Source: Agrobacterium sp. RAC06 (lineage in GTDB: Bacteria; Pseudomonadota; Alphaproteobacteria; Rhizobiales; Rhizobiaceae). Taken from it: a DNA stretch of 64,000 bases. The notes below the pieces were generated by a model. It ran no database searches. It was not told where the DNA came from and was given only the letters and a program-made list of their open reading frames with translations. Positions 34,769 through 45,800 of the stretch are shown one piece after another. The position numbers and the translations under genes were made by a program. The DNA lies in NCBI RefSeq assembly GCF_001713475.1, contig NZ_CP016499.1, forward strand, positions 2,294,001 through 2,358,000, in the 5' to 3' direction. The first letter of the stretch is position 1; each line of letters opens with the position of its first letter.

Positions 34769-35659
34769 TCAATTGCCCGGCCTTCCCAGCGTCCGGGCAA
34801 TATCGATGATGTCATCACGGGCGGCCGTCGGATCATCCTTGCTCCAGGCAACACCAAGCCCGATCTTCAGATCGATCCCCGTCACCTTCTTCAGCACCAC
34901 GTCCCTGCCCGGCAGATCTGCCGTCCACTCCGGGGCAAAGCCCACCCCGAGACCTGAGGAGACAAGCGTGATCAGCGAGAAGGTGTCGTCACAGGTATAG
35001 GCGACATTGTCATTCAGCCCGTGCTCCTCGAAGGTCTCTGCAAAATAGCGCTCGGTGAAGGACAGGTTCTGTCGTTTGAAGGCGATGATCTTCTCCGCCC
35101 TCAAATCCTCGATCGTCACCTCGTGCTTCGAGGCGAGCGGGTTTCCCGTTGGCACAGCCAGCCGGTACCGCTCATGGGCAATCGAGAAGAAGCGCAAGGA
35201 ACCGATGTTCTCGACAGGCCGGATGAAGCCGAGGTTCAACTTGCCGCATTCCAGCTGCCGGATGATTTCCGATGTCGAACCGTTCGAGACATGCAGGCGG
35301 ATGTCGGGAAACTTCCGGCCGATCCGGGCGAGGAATGCCGGCAGTACCCCTGTCGTTGCCGGATAGATCGTGCCGATCCTGATTTCCCGCATGGTCCTGC
35401 CTCCTGCCGCACGCGCCATCTCGGCTGAGAGATCGAGCTCTCCCAACATCCTGATACAGCGATCGTAGAACACCTCCCCTGCCCGCGTCAGCTCCACCTT
35501 GCGGGTCGAGCGAGTTAAGAGCTGCACCCCAAGCCCCTTCTCCAGCGCCTGGACCTGGGTGCTCAGTGCCGGCTGGGCAATGTTCACCCGCATGGCGGCA
35601 CGACCGAAGTGGAGTTCCTCGGCTACAGCGACGAAGTAGGAGAGTTGGCGGAGTTCCAT
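34769..35659 (-). CDS. LysR-family transcriptional regulator
   Basis: A 296-residue LysR-type regulator: N-terminal winged HTH (MELRQLSYFVAVAEELHFGR and AAMRVNIAQPALSTQVQALE, residues 1-40) and a periplasmic-binding-type effector domain (IRIGTIYPATTGVLPAFLAR, FARE-like core LVSSGLGVGFAPEW near 235). The set of residues resembles the BenM/CatM group that senses aromatic acids, but the inducer cannot be read. No neighbouring operon on the opposite strand fits as target; the divergent neighbour is the small HTH gene at 35861. Confidence 0.88.
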   Translation of the reverse strand: MELRQLSYFVAVAEELHFGRAAMRVNIAQPALSTQVQALEKGLGVQLLTRSTRKVELTRAGEVFYDRCIRMLGELDLSAEMARAAGGRTMREIRIGTIYPATTGVLPAFLARIGRKFPDIRLHVSNGSTSEIIRQLECGKLNLGFIRPVENIGSLRFFSIAHERYRLAVPTGNPLASKHEVTIEDLRAEKIIAFKRQNLSFTERYFAETFEEHGLNDNVAYTCDDTFSLITLVSSGLGVGFAPEWTADLPGRDVVLKKVTGIDLKIGLGVAWSKDDPTAARDDIIDIARTLGRPGN

Positions 35660-35860
35660 TGGCAGCTCCTGTGCACGGCTAAGCCTGCAGCCCTCGACGC
35701 TGGCACTTCGTTGAAGGCTGACACTGATAGACCTATGGATACAGGCGAGCAGGCGCAGCTATGCGAATCGATAGCTTACGCCTACAGTTGTAGTCATAGA
35801 CGCCGTGACGCCACAGGTCAAGCGTTTTCGCTACACACGTATTCATTTTTTGGAAGTTTC

Positions 35861-36100
35861 ATGGCAGAGCTGACTCCAGAAGCAAATCGGGCCGCTCGGG
35901 CGATGTTGAAATGGTCGGTCCGCAATCTGGCAGACAACGCCGGGATTGCATTTTCTACAGTGCATCGCTTCGAATCTACGGGATCGGCAACTGAACGCAC
36001 TAAGGAAAAGATCAAGGCAGCCTATGCTGCCCACGGCGTCGAAATAACGAACGGAGATTACACCGGCGCCAGGCTTCGACTTGATCGAGGGACTTCGTAG
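35861..36100 (+). CDS. Small XRE-family DNA-binding protein
   Basis: A 79-residue protein with one helix-turn-helix (residues about 13-40: MLKWSVRNLADNAGIAFSTV then HRFESTG) and a short C-terminal extension (AYAAHGVEITNGD) typical of small phage or island repressors in rhizobia. It lies divergently from the LysR gene and just left of the defence island, so it may regulate either. An upstream in-frame ATG at 35609 would add 84 non-conserved residues. Confidence 0.65.
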   Translation: MAELTPEANRAARAMLKWSVRNLADNAGIAFSTVHRFESTGSATERTKEKIKAAYAAHGVEITNGDYTGARLRLDRGTS

Positions 36101-36146
36101 AGCGAACCAACTGCCTCACGGCGGCCTATCGATAAAGCTGGGCACT

Positions 36147-36216
36147 GGGCAGAGGGCAGAGGGCAGAGGGCAGAGGGCAGAGGGCAGAGGGCAGAGGGCA
36201 GAGGGCAGAGGGCAGA
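36147..36216. repeat. Ten tandem copies of a 7-bp unit (GGGCAGA)
   Basis: Ten perfect copies of GGGCAGA in a row, 70 bp, about 50 bp after the small HTH gene. Perfect identity suggests active slippage and variable copy number between isolates. It lies outside recognisable genes, about 425 bp upstream of the methyltransferase gene of the defence operon. Confidence 0.9.
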
Positions 36217-36641
36217 GGCTGCGGCAATTTTGGGCAGATTGAGCAAGTGAAAAACTAGAACCGACGGCATAAGATTCGTGGGAACCAGAGTGCAAATTCC
36301 TTCACACCGAAGTGGAGGATGACTTCGCCCCCCCCCAACAGGCCCGCGATACCGACAGAACCGAGCACGCCTTCGAGGACGATTGCGGATCGTGGCGACT
36401 GGTGGAACCTTGAGGCCTTCTTGGCTGGTCCACCTTTACTTCTGGAAGAGAATCGAGGTCTTGACGTGCACACACCAGCTGGGCCTCAGCTCCCGATTCA
36501 ACCCCGTTGCTCCAACAATTTTGCGACCGCCCAAACACGCTTCCATTTGGTATATTTCCCTATGGATTATTCGCCAACATACCTGGACCGGCAGCATCCG
36601 TTGGACTACATTGAAGATTAATCGACTCACCGCGAGGAAGC
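36217..36641. other. Stretch upstream of the defence operon without a supported gene
   Basis: Short open frames on both strands show no recognisable domain. A run of nine C is at 36328-36336. The right half is AT-richer than the flanks and presumably holds the promoter of the operon that starts at 36642; no clear -35/-10 pair was assigned. Confidence 0.4.
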
Positions 36642-38063
36642 ATGCTTCAAAGAAACATGGCCTGGGATACCATAGGATCCAGGGGAACAGACACTATTCC
36701 CACTTCAAACATCTATTCGATGATTGACCTATTTGCTGGGTGCGGCGGACTGTCGCTAGGGTTCGAGAACGCGGGGTTCACACCCGTTTTCGTCAATGAA
36801 CTCGACGGGGACGCGCGTGCAAGCTACTTGTTGAACCGTCATCATAAACTTGGAGGATTGCGGTTCTCTGAAAACCGTGACCTCCACAGCAGCGACGCCC
36901 ATGAGCTCAAGGGACAGCGCCTAGAGCAACTCGTAGCAGACCTTGCGAACATCCCCGAGCTCGACCTCCAGGTGGATAAACGCTCGCGTCCCGAAGCTGG
37001 AGGGGGCAGCTCCATCGACGTGTTGGCGGGAGGACCTCCCTGTCAGGGATTTTCTGGAATAGGCATCAGGCGCTCCTATTCGGTGGATAAGAAGGAGCTT
37101 CCTTCCAACCGCCTCTATGTCCGGATGGCCGACGTGATAAGGCGCGTGCGACCCCGTGTTTTCTTGTTTGAGAATGTTCGCGGCTTGCTGAATTCAAGAT
37201 GGACGAGGGATGGAGGCGACATGATCTTTCCTGATGTCCTTGCGGAGTTCAGGAAGATCACAGGCTATGAAGTGCGCTGGTCGCTGGTGTTTGCCAAGGA
37301 TTATGGGGTGCCACAAAACAGGCCACGTGTCCTGCTTGTTGGGATAAGGAAGGACATTCTGGAAAAATGTACGTTCCTTGAGCCGGGCCGTGATGCGAAT
37401 GATGCGATCGCTTGCGGGTTCCTGCCCGCGGGCGCGCCCGGACAATTTCCTGACCTTATTGACCTGCTAGATGATCTTATTGACGATTCAGTTCCGCCAA
37501 AACTTCATTTGCAGGAATTTGGTCCCGGTGCGTTTGAGACGCAGAAATACCTCCGACCACCCCGGACACAAATACAGAAAAAGCTGCGCAAGGCTCCTAA
37601 GTGGTACCGCGGCAAAAACGTGAGCCTAACCGAGCAAGAATACAGCCGTCATAAAGAGGACGTGGTAGCGAAATTCGAGTACATGCTGCGCAACCACGGG
37701 CGGATACCTGAGCATTTCAAGACCAAGAAATTCTCCCAGCGCCTGCTTAAGCCGCAGTGGGGCGAGGATGGTCCTAACATTACCGCGACCTCGCTCCCGG
37801 ATGACTATGTTCACTTTGCGCAGCCACGCATACTGACAGTGCGCGAGTGGGCTCGTCTCCAACTATTCCCGGACTGGTACCAGTTCGCCGGGAAACGCAC
37901 CACTGGAGGAATCAGGCGCGCGGGTAATCCGCGGGAAGGCGTATTTGAACGCGAAGTTCCGAAATACACCCAAATCGGGAATGCCGTCCCCGTCGGCCTT
38001 GCCGAGCATGTCGGTGGGCATTTCAAGCGAATACTAGACGAAGCCTTAGGTCGGGATGCTTGA
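36642..38063 (+). CDS. DNA (cytosine-5) methyltransferase
   Basis: A 473-residue C5 methyltransferase. Motif I MIDLFAGCGGLSLGFENAGF starts at residue 27, motif IV GGPPCQGFSGIG with the catalytic Cys is near 133, the ENVRGL motif near 177, QNRPRVLLVG near 226, and the C-terminal YTQIGNAVPVGLAEHV motif X is present. It methylates the target of the endonuclease encoded next, whose start overlaps its stop by eight bases. The first 26 residues precede motif I, so a later start at 36720 is less likely. A methyltransferase of this class also occurs in Druantia type II (DruM), but here it pairs with an endonuclease. Confidence 0.9.
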   Translation: MLQRNMAWDTIGSRGTDTIPTSNIYSMIDLFAGCGGLSLGFENAGFTPVFVNELDGDARASYLLNRHHKLGGLRFSENRDLHSSDAHELKGQRLEQLVADLANIPELDLQVDKRSRPEAGGGSSIDVLAGGPPCQGFSGIGIRRSYSVDKKELPSNRLYVRMADVIRRVRPRVFLFENVRGLLNSRWTRDGGDMIFPDVLAEFRKITGYEVRWSLVFAKDYGVPQNRPRVLLVGIRKDILEKCTFLEPGRDANDAIACGFLPAGAPGQFPDLIDLLDDLIDDSVPPKLHLQEFGPGAFETQKYLRPPRTQIQKKLRKAPKWYRGKNVSLTEQEYSRHKEDVVAKFEYMLRNHGRIPEHFKTKKFSQRLLKPQWGEDGPNITATSLPDDYVHFAQPRILTVREWARLQLFPDWYQFAGKRTTGGIRRAGNPREGVFEREVPKYTQIGNAVPVGLAEHVGGHFKRILDEALGRDA

Positions 38064-39258
38064 GAAAAGCGATACAGGCATAAGCAAAACCCTGAAGCTT
38101 TTCAATTCGTATGAGCTTGAGGTTGGGCTCCTTGTGCCCACTCCCACTGGGCTGAAGAAGTCAATAATGGACGCCACGGCGTCCGTTCGCGATTTCCTGC
38201 GGGATTTCGAGTTTCACGACTATAACGCTCAGCAGAAAGGCAGTGATGCCAAAGTCGGGCGGCGGGCCTACTACGTATACGCCAACCGCGTCGAAGAGAC
38301 GACGGTGTCGCTCTATCGTCCCGAAACCAAGAATGGCGATCCGCGCATTTGGTTTAGCAAGATGGGCACCTATGCAGAGCCCTTCAATTTGCTGGCCCTG
38401 TTAATCCATCACGGTGAACTGTATCTGGTCAACTGCAGCAGGCCGGAAATCACGGCCTCCTTGAATGATGCAAGCACGCCACTTGGTTCCATCGCAGCGC
38501 AGCTTCGCAAGGCCATCGACCCGGCAGTGGTCGAATTGCTCGACATGATCCAAGAGATTTCGCGGAGGGGTTTCATTCCGACGCTGCGTCCCGGCGATAC
38601 CGGCATCGGCATGACACTCGAGACCCATCTTGGTATTGCGGCTAACGCGAGCAAGGCGCCAGACTATAAAGGCATCGAGATCAAGGCGAAGAGACTACGC
38701 GGTAAGAAACCGAACAGGGTGACGCTGTTTTCACAGGTGCCGAACTGGTCGTTGAGCCCGATCAATTCGGCATGGAACCTTCTCTCGACCTACGGCTACC
38801 AACGGTCCGGGAAACTCAGGCTCAACCATGAAATCAATGCTACGAGCCCCAACTCCCTCGGATTCCAACTGGAGGTCGATGCGGGCAGGGACTGGCTGAA
38901 ACAGAACCATGTTGACGTGGTCAAGGATGCAAAGCGCCACGTCGTCACTTGGGAGATGGAGCATCTCAGGAAACGGCTAGCAGAAAAGCACCCCCAGACC
39001 TTTTGGGTTGGTGCACAGTGCCGGGGGCGTGGCGCTGGCGAAGAATTTCACTATATACAAGTCGAGCACACGCGCGCACCCAAAGTGCGGAATTTCGACG
39101 CGCTGCTTGAAGGTGGGCTGATATCCGTGGACTACCTCATGTCGCAGAAGGAGCCCACAAAGCAGAGGGTGCGGGACCATGGATACTTGTTTAAGATCCA
39201 CCCTTCGGACTTTGATGCGCTATTTCCGCCTGCGGACGTTCATCTGCTCGCACACTAA
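38056..39258 (+). CDS. MvaI/BcnI-family type II restriction endonuclease
   Basis: A 400-residue protein. Its central part, residues about 178-213 (RPGDTGIGMTLETHLGIAA, then APDYKGIEIKAKR), matches the MvaI/BcnI family: Glu189, Asp203 and the E208-x-K210 active-site pair. BcnI cuts CCSGG and MvaI CCWGG, so a related CC-N-GG-type target is likely but unproven. The first 170 residues form a separate domain, making it longer than BcnI (about 240 residues). It is coupled to the methyltransferase gene by overlap. Confidence 0.82.
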   Translation: MLEKSDTGISKTLKLFNSYELEVGLLVPTPTGLKKSIMDATASVRDFLRDFEFHDYNAQQKGSDAKVGRRAYYVYANRVEETTVSLYRPETKNGDPRIWFSKMGTYAEPFNLLALLIHHGELYLVNCSRPEITASLNDASTPLGSIAAQLRKAIDPAVVELLDMIQEISRRGFIPTLRPGDTGIGMTLETHLGIAANASKAPDYKGIEIKAKRLRGKKPNRVTLFSQVPNWSLSPINSAWNLLSTYGYQRSGKLRLNHEINATSPNSLGFQLEVDAGRDWLKQNHVDVVKDAKRHVVTWEMEHLRKRLAEKHPQTFWVGAQCRGRGAGEEFHYIQVEHTRAPKVRNFDALLEGGLISVDYLMSQKEPTKQRVRDHGYLFKIHPSDFDALFPPADVHLLAH

Positions 39259-39318
39259 TAGGGCCGCTAAACGAGCAATGAAGTTAGGATACTGCTGGAT
39301 GCAGTTCGGATCGCTGGC

Positions 39319-39744
39319 ATGGTCGATACCCTAACTCCCGCGGAACGTTCAACACGGATGGCTCTCATCCGGTCGCGTGATACATCCCCGGAGCTCGCCC
39401 TGCGCCGAGCGCTTCACCGCCGCGGATTTCGGTATCGGGTGAACGATAAGCGCTTACCGGGGAAACCCGACTTAGTCTTCAAAAAACATGGGGTCGTCAT
39501 CTTCGTGCACGGTTGCTTTTGGCACCGGCACGAAGGCTGCTCGGTCGCGAACAAGCCAAAGTCAAATACCGCGTTTTGGACGGCGAAATTCGACAGGAAC
39601 GTGCAGCGCGATGCACAAGTGCAAGATCGCCTTGCTCAAATGGGTTGGGACGTTTGGGTCGTGTGGGAGTGTGACTTAAATACAAAAGCCAAGGTCGAAG
39701 CGACCGCGGAACGGCTGCAGGGGATGCTATTAAGGGTTGAATAG
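39319..39744 (+). CDS. vsr: Very short patch repair endonuclease
   Basis: A 141-residue protein with the Vsr fold: STRMALIRSRDTSPELALRR (about 11-30), the FxVHGCFWHRHEGC segment (about 58-72) with catalytic and zinc-binding residues, and the C-terminal WDVWVVWECDL. Vsr nicks 5' of the T in T:G mismatches that arise when 5-methylcytosine deaminates, protecting the modified sites. Its place in the operon fits a cytosine-5 methyltransferase target. Proteins of the phage-associated DNA mismatch type are close relatives. Confidence 0.9.
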   Translation: MVDTLTPAERSTRMALIRSRDTSPELALRRALHRRGFRYRVNDKRLPGKPDLVFKKHGVVIFVHGCFWHRHEGCSVANKPKSNTAFWTAKFDRNVQRDAQVQDRLAQMGWDVWVVWECDLNTKAKVEATAERLQGMLLRVE

Positions 39745-39815
39745 GCCGGGCGGCTATGATCTCATAAGGATATAGAAAACAATACATTACGAAATGCAAA
39801 CTGGCGGGGGGCGGT

Positions 39816-42800
39816 TTGAGCGCGACATACATAAAATATAACCATGCGCTCAACGAATTGTTCTTCTCCGGGCGCTTTGCCTGGCGGCCGGTCTACCTGT
39901 CCCTTGATGCGAAGATGCGCCGCGAACTTGCTGGAATGCTCGGCGAGGACGAAGACGGGCTTGAAGAGAAGATCTGCAGCGTGGCAGGGAATGTGTTGGA
40001 CAAGCACGGCGATCCGTATGCGGCCATGAATGCCCATGCGCGCATTTGGTGGAGTAAATCACGGTCGACGCCACCGCCATTTACCGCCTTGCTGTTTACG
40101 CTTTCGCACGCCGCCGCCCTCATGGCGGCCGAGGGGGATTTCGGGTCTAACAATTATTATTTGAGGCTGGCGCAAGTTACGGGGCGTGACCGACAGGTCC
40201 TTAGTTTCAACGGTAAATCCACGGATCGACTTTGGGAACTGCTGAACCTCTGGCTGACTGAAAACGACTATGAGTTTGGCCGCCCCACCTCGGCTGCAAT
40301 CAACAAGTGGACATATGTCGGCAAAGCGCTGTCCCAAGTTGTCGTCCGCGCAGGCGACCGGGAGCTCTTCCATGATCTTTTCGCCCGGTACGGTTTTTCC
40401 GGAAATGAATCCATCTCCGCAGATGAGATGCGCCACTATTTGGCAAACTGGATTCTAACTAGCAAGCCCAACCGCCGCTTGAAGGCCGCTTGGCAGAAGC
40501 CGGAGCTTCAGCAGCGCGTGTGTGAAACGGCGGTTGCGGAGCTTGCAAACTGGGGTAGCGCAGACGGCACGCCCACCAAAGGCGTTGCATCCTCTGGAAA
40601 GAGGTCAGTCAAGCTGTCGTTGATTGCAAGCTTTGTGACGCGCTTCCCGCGTCCAACGAAGTTGGACTTGCAGCTCGGACGAACCGAGGAGCGAAGCGAG
40701 CCTTTGCGGCCCCTGTCGATCGAAGGGGCGCCCGGGCAGGAATTTGCTTTGGCAAACGAGGACTTTGGAACTTTCGCGACTATCCTACCGCGCCCCATAG
40801 GTGCGGATGGGCGCAGCCTAAGCCGATCGTACAGCTTTGCCGTGCCCGGTCAGGAAGCGAACCTTGATTGGCAACCTCGTCTTGTCATTCCACTCGCCAA
40901 GGCAAACGACGGGCCCTATTGGATTGAAGTGACGCGGGTCACGTTTGGCCAGCCTCACCTTATCCTTGTGCGAAACATCAGTAGCTTTCCGAAAAAGGTT
41001 GAGACCTATCTGTCGGATGCTGCCTTGGAGATGCCCGCAAAGCTGACGTCGCAAGAGTTGCCGGGCCTTCCCTCGGATTGGGTCTTGTACAAAGACGCAA
41101 GGCTAGGCCAGCCATGTTCGACGCCACCCTTGGACCTAGAAGCTCTCGTGCCGATCGGAGACGAGGGTGCGCTGGTCGTTGAGGGAAGCTTCCAACTTGC
41201 ACGGGGGATTTTCCATTCGCGTTCCAGTCTAGTCGCTAGTTTCCTGGCTTCCACTGGACCTACCGAAATTTTCGCCATGCCCATCGCAGCCACGGCAGGC
41301 GAAATCCTTGGTCGGGCCAAGGATGCTGGCAAGGCATGCCGGCTTGAGATCGCGGGAGGGGCTGCCAAGGGATATCCCGGATTGCGGCTGGAAAGCCGCA
41401 AGGGCCCCACTGTCGTGGCAAGCACTGAAATCCTCCTGCGAGATGCCAACAATCCGCGCCCCCTCGATAGGCAAGGCAGGGATGCCCTCTGCTACACTGC
41501 GATCGTGTCAGCAAGTAGCCATGCGCAAGGCCAAGGGCAGGAAATCCCCATCCGGGTCGCTGGCATGCTCACTGCAGGGATCAATGTCGCCGTCGATGAC
41601 ATAGGGAGTTCGCCCGTCGAAGGGGACTTGCCGACTGGCGACTGGGAAGAGGTGCAGGATGCAACCCTTACAAGCCCCATCCTGAACCATGTAGCGAACC
41701 AGACATGCGCGGAACGTGGCTACCACATATGGCTATGCGAGACGCTGGAGCCTGGCAGGCCTAAGAAGACCCCGCTAAGGCAGGAGTGCAAAGACTGCGC
41801 CCAAGCCATCGTCGTTGTAGATCGCGGGAAAACCACGGCGCGCATCTTGGCCCCAACCCTCCGCCCCTTGAAGACGTTCACGGGCGTCGGCAGCCCCGAG
41901 GCTCCCCGCATCGACCACGACTTGTTATTTGATGCCTTGTGTTTCCTTGGCACAGGTTCCTGGGGGCGGTTTGAAACGCTATTAGCCGACAAGGTGGATA
42001 TGCCATGGCAGGCCAGGGAAATCGCACATAATTATTCGTTGCTAGGCCTGCTGGATATCGAGCTGCGACCAGGCACTAACATTGTGCAGCGCTGGTCAGT
42101 ACCCGCCAGCGTGGTTAGCTTCATCGACGAAGAGTCAGCATTCCTATCCGGTTTCCGCTGCCAGTCCATGCTTGAGTCTATCTTTACTGCCGTGCGTAAA
42201 GCCGGAGGGGAGATCGTGCAGGCGCGCCGCTCATTTGTCCCTGCGCATGTAGAGATAAACAGCCTGTCTCCCGAGGCATTGTCGCGAGCCTTGGACGGAA
42301 TCGCGGACCCCTTGGGACGTCCAATATCCATCAACCAACACCCTGGCCGCGCTATCGCGCGCGCATGTCTCGAATGGAGCGATCTCGATTCCTGCCTGAT
42401 ACCGATCTCGATAGGGCGTCAATCTAACTTGCAGGTCTTTAACCTGCAGACGGCGCGCTGGGAAACGACTAACGCGATTAGTTCGCAGGGTGGCGCATAT
42501 CGATGGAACGATGGCAGGCAGGCCTATGCCTTTGTCGACGAAAGTGGCCGGGGATTGGCCGGTCCATACCAAGTCGTAAAACTGATGGCGGCCCGGTCCA
42601 AGCGGCGCCAGCTCCACGCTTATGATGGAAAGAAGCGAGCACTTCTTTCCACCTTGGGATGCGACGTCCCCGGCCTGCTTGGGCGCGCCCTCGTTGCGTG
42701 CTCTGGAACATTGCCCGAGATTTCCGACGGCTTGCTCAAATACAGCAATGTCGATCCCGCGACTGCCCGATACGTCCTTGATGCCATGTACAAGAAAGAA

Positions 42801-42842
42801 GAAGCACGCGATGAAGCACGCTACGCCCACCAGCGTCATTGA
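39816..42842 (+). CDS. Druantia type III-like DruH candidate
   Basis: A 1008-residue protein starting at TTG, 71 bases after vsr. The N-terminus (residues 6-30, IKYNHALNELFFSGRFAWRP and VYLSL) resembles DruH-type proteins as I recall them, and its size and place directly before a DUF1998 helicase fit Druantia type III, which consists of druH and druE. No enzymatic motif is seen. A CxxC-type cluster (C630, C641, C661, C664) may bind zinc. The C-terminus overlaps the helicase start by 32 bases. Druantia assignment rests on context and architecture, not on a search. Confidence 0.55.
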   Translation: MSATYIKYNHALNELFFSGRFAWRPVYLSLDAKMRRELAGMLGEDEDGLEEKICSVAGNVLDKHGDPYAAMNAHARIWWSKSRSTPPPFTALLFTLSHAAALMAAEGDFGSNNYYLRLAQVTGRDRQVLSFNGKSTDRLWELLNLWLTENDYEFGRPTSAAINKWTYVGKALSQVVVRAGDRELFHDLFARYGFSGNESISADEMRHYLANWILTSKPNRRLKAAWQKPELQQRVCETAVAELANWGSADGTPTKGVASSGKRSVKLSLIASFVTRFPRPTKLDLQLGRTEERSEPLRPLSIEGAPGQEFALANEDFGTFATILPRPIGADGRSLSRSYSFAVPGQEANLDWQPRLVIPLAKANDGPYWIEVTRVTFGQPHLILVRNISSFPKKVETYLSDAALEMPAKLTSQELPGLPSDWVLYKDARLGQPCSTPPLDLEALVPIGDEGALVVEGSFQLARGIFHSRSSLVASFLASTGPTEIFAMPIAATAGEILGRAKDAGKACRLEIAGGAAKGYPGLRLESRKGPTVVASTEILLRDANNPRPLDRQGRDALCYTAIVSASSHAQGQGQEIPIRVAGMLTAGINVAVDDIGSSPVEGDLPTGDWEEVQDATLTSPILNHVANQTCAERGYHIWLCETLEPGRPKKTPLRQECKDCAQAIVVVDRGKTTARILAPTLRPLKTFTGVGSPEAPRIDHDLLFDALCFLGTGSWGRFETLLADKVDMPWQAREIAHNYSLLGLLDIELRPGTNIVQRWSVPASVVSFIDEESAFLSGFRCQSMLESIFTAVRKAGGEIVQARRSFVPAHVEINSLSPEALSRALDGIADPLGRPISINQHPGRAIARACLEWSDLDSCLIPISIGRQSNLQVFNLQTARWETTNAISSQGGAYRWNDGRQAYAFVDESGRGLAGPYQVVKLMAARSKRRQLHAYDGKKRALLSTLGCDVPGLLGRALVACSGTLPEISDGLLKYSNVDPATARYVLDAMYKKEEARDEARYAHQRH

Positions 42843-45800
42843 TTATGTTCGGGACGGTTACCGCCGCTACTATGACAGCGCGTTCTGGATGCGAGATCCC
42901 GCCATCATGGCGGAACGCTTGGCGATCCTAAACTCCTACGGAGTGATGGCGCAGGAGCCACTGATCGAGGCAGTACCGCAATATCCGTCCCTTAGGCCTA
43001 TTGAAGAGACCTGCCGGGAGGCGGGGCTTGATCCGGCCGTAGCGAAAAACCTTGCCCATGTCGTTTTCGGGGGCGATACCAGCATCAAGCTGAGGGAACA
43101 CCAAGCGCAGGCCTTGCGCACGGGCATGCGAGGCGATGAGGAAGGACGATGCAATGTCGTCGTCACTTCAGGAACGGGCTCGGGCAAGACTGAGTCGTTC
43201 CTGTTGCCCCTGTTGGCGCGCCTCATGCAGGAGCGTCGTAACGGCGTGGGACCAGTGGGCCTCAACCCTTGGTGGGAACGCGAGTTGACCACGGCTAATG
43301 CGACCTGGCGACACGCCCGCGATGGCATGGAACCTTATGTTACGCCTGCCGTGCGCGCGATGGTGCTCTATCCAACGAATGCTCTGGTGGAAGACCAGAT
43401 CTCACGACTGCGCCAAGCGGCAGCGCGCGCCTTGGCCATCCATGGGAAGCCGCTATTCTACTTTGGACGCTACACTGGCGCGACCATTGGCTCGACATGG
43501 GTTCCCCCGGTAGCGCTCAAGGCAGCAGACCGCAATCGCATCAACGAGGTCGGCCGCGAGGTGAACCGCATTGCACGCGAGGTCGTAGCGATCGAGCAGG
43601 CCATGCGGGCCGAAGGGCGCAAGGAGGACGGCGTCCTTGAGGTTTGCAGCCAATTCCAAGATCCCCGCATCGGGGAAATGCTCACGCGCTGGGACATGAT
43701 CGCGTCCCCGCCAGATATCCTCATCACCAACACCAGCATGATGAACATCATGCTTATGCGTGACGTGGAGGCGCCTATCTTCGAGAGCACGCGCCGTTGG
43801 CTTCAGCAAGATAGCAACAACAAGTTCACGCTCATCGTCGACGAACTTCATAGCTACCGTGGCACGCAAGGGACCGAAGTGGCCCTTGTTGTGCGCAACA
43901 TGCTCGATCGCCTCGGTTTGGGTCCAGATTCCGAGCAGCTGCGCTGCATTGCAACGAGCGCCTCCTTGGATGGTGAAGCGGGCAAGGAATACCTAGAGCA
44001 ATTCTTTGGCGTTCCCGGCCGGACGTTTGCCATCTACCCCGGAAATCCGAAAGTGTTCGATGTCGAGCTGCCGGTTAATCCAAGTGTTATCGAAAAAAAC
44101 TCTGCGGCCCTCGCCGATGGAGGAGAGGCGGCTACCGCGGCGCTGGCTTTGATTACGAGTCATTTCTCGCCGAGGGAAGCCCTCGCCTCCGCGTGCCGCG
44201 TTGCCGGCCAGGCACTGGTCTTTAATCCCACGACGGGCAAGCAAGAACCGGTGGTGCGCCCGGCATCATTGTCGTCAATATCGGCCGCCCTGTTTGGCGA
44301 GGAGACGAGGACCGATCTCCTTGAGCCGTTGTTCATTGCCGCGAAGATGGAAGGTCGCGGATCGTGGGAAGAGCCAAAGCCCACGTTCCGGTCCCACATG
44401 TTCCTTCGTCAGGTCCAAGGCATATGGGCGTGCTCAAATCCATCTTGCACGGAAGTCCCCGAGAATTTCCGGTCGGAAGGGCGCAAGATCGGCCGCCTGT
44501 TCAAGGCACCAGCCATGAAGTGCAATTGCGGTGGGCAAGTCCTTGAACTCCTCTATTGCTATGATTGCGGGGAAGCTTTCCTCGGAGGCTTTGTCGTGCC
44601 GTCCACGGATGGCGGGCTGTCAGGGCTTACATTCCTGGAAGCAACGAAGGCAGGGGAAGGCAATAGCAAGGCAAGCCAGGTCTTTGAGCGCACCCGCGAC
44701 GAATTCCGTTGGTACTGGCCCGGTGGAAAGATTCCTGCCGGGAATGCGAGCTGGACTCATACATCACCAAGCAAAAAAACGATCAGGTTGCAGTTTGTGA
44801 AAGGTCGATTCGATCCCTTCGTCGGAACACTCAACCAAGGGGAAGATGGTGGCGTTGTATTCGACGTGTCTGGCAATCTTGCTGACAATGAGAAAATAGC
44901 CGCCCTTCCTGAAAACTGCCCTTGCTGCGGCAGCTCTCGTTCCTTCTTCAATTCCCGCGACAGCAAGACCTTCTTCAGGGGCGTCGTTGAAACGCCGATC
45001 CGCGGGTTGCGGACCGGTTTGAATGTCACGACGCAGCTCGTGGCGGACCGTGTGATGTTCGCCACTAGTGATACCAATGACGCGGAAAAAATGATTGCGT
45101 TCACGGATAGTCGTGACGATGCAGCGGACCTCGCGGCTGGGTTGGAGCTTCATCACTTCCGAGATCTCATCCGCCAGCTAATATTCGTAGGCATACAACC
45201 GCGCGCCGTACCCTCCAGTGGAGAGCTTGAGACACTCGTCGGCAAGGATCCCGATTCTGATCCTGAGGTGCGCCGCGTCCTAGACGAGGCAGAGCGGCGG
45301 ACACCTGGCGTATTCAATGCCGTTAGGGCCAATAAATTCAGCGCTGCAAGTACAAGCGAGAAAGAACTCATCGCCAAGCATGATGCCAGCCTCGCGGCCA
45401 ATTCCGTGACCTGGCCGTCCCTGCTGACATCAATGCGCAATGAACTCATCAGGCTGGGGCAAAACCCTGCTGGAACTGAGGCTAGCCGCTCAAAATGGGG
45501 TGACGGCAAGACGCCGTGGTGGCGTTACTTTGACCCGCCAAACGATGAATGGAAGCCTCTGGACAACGACGTCGCGGCCGACGAACGTCGCCGGATCATG
45601 GGGTATTTTTCAACTCATGTCGCGAAATCCTTGTTCGACAAGGCTGGACGCGACATGGAGTCCATGCGGATCGCTACCATCGAGGTTGAAGGCAGGGCTG
45701 GGCCCGCCCTCGGCCTCGATGAGGAGGTTGCGCACGGGGTGTTGGCTAACGTTGTTCGCGTCCTCGGTCATACACGGCATTTTGTCGGCGAGCGTACAAG

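Noticed and set aside
36147..36216. Tandem repeats considered as a CRISPR array
   Set aside because: The unit is 7 bp with no spacers and there are no cas genes.
42622..42810. N-terminal extension of the DUF1998 helicase
   Set aside because: This part overlaps the end of the previous gene in another frame and has a composition unlike the rest; ATG 42811 begins a helicase-like sequence with a short overlap.
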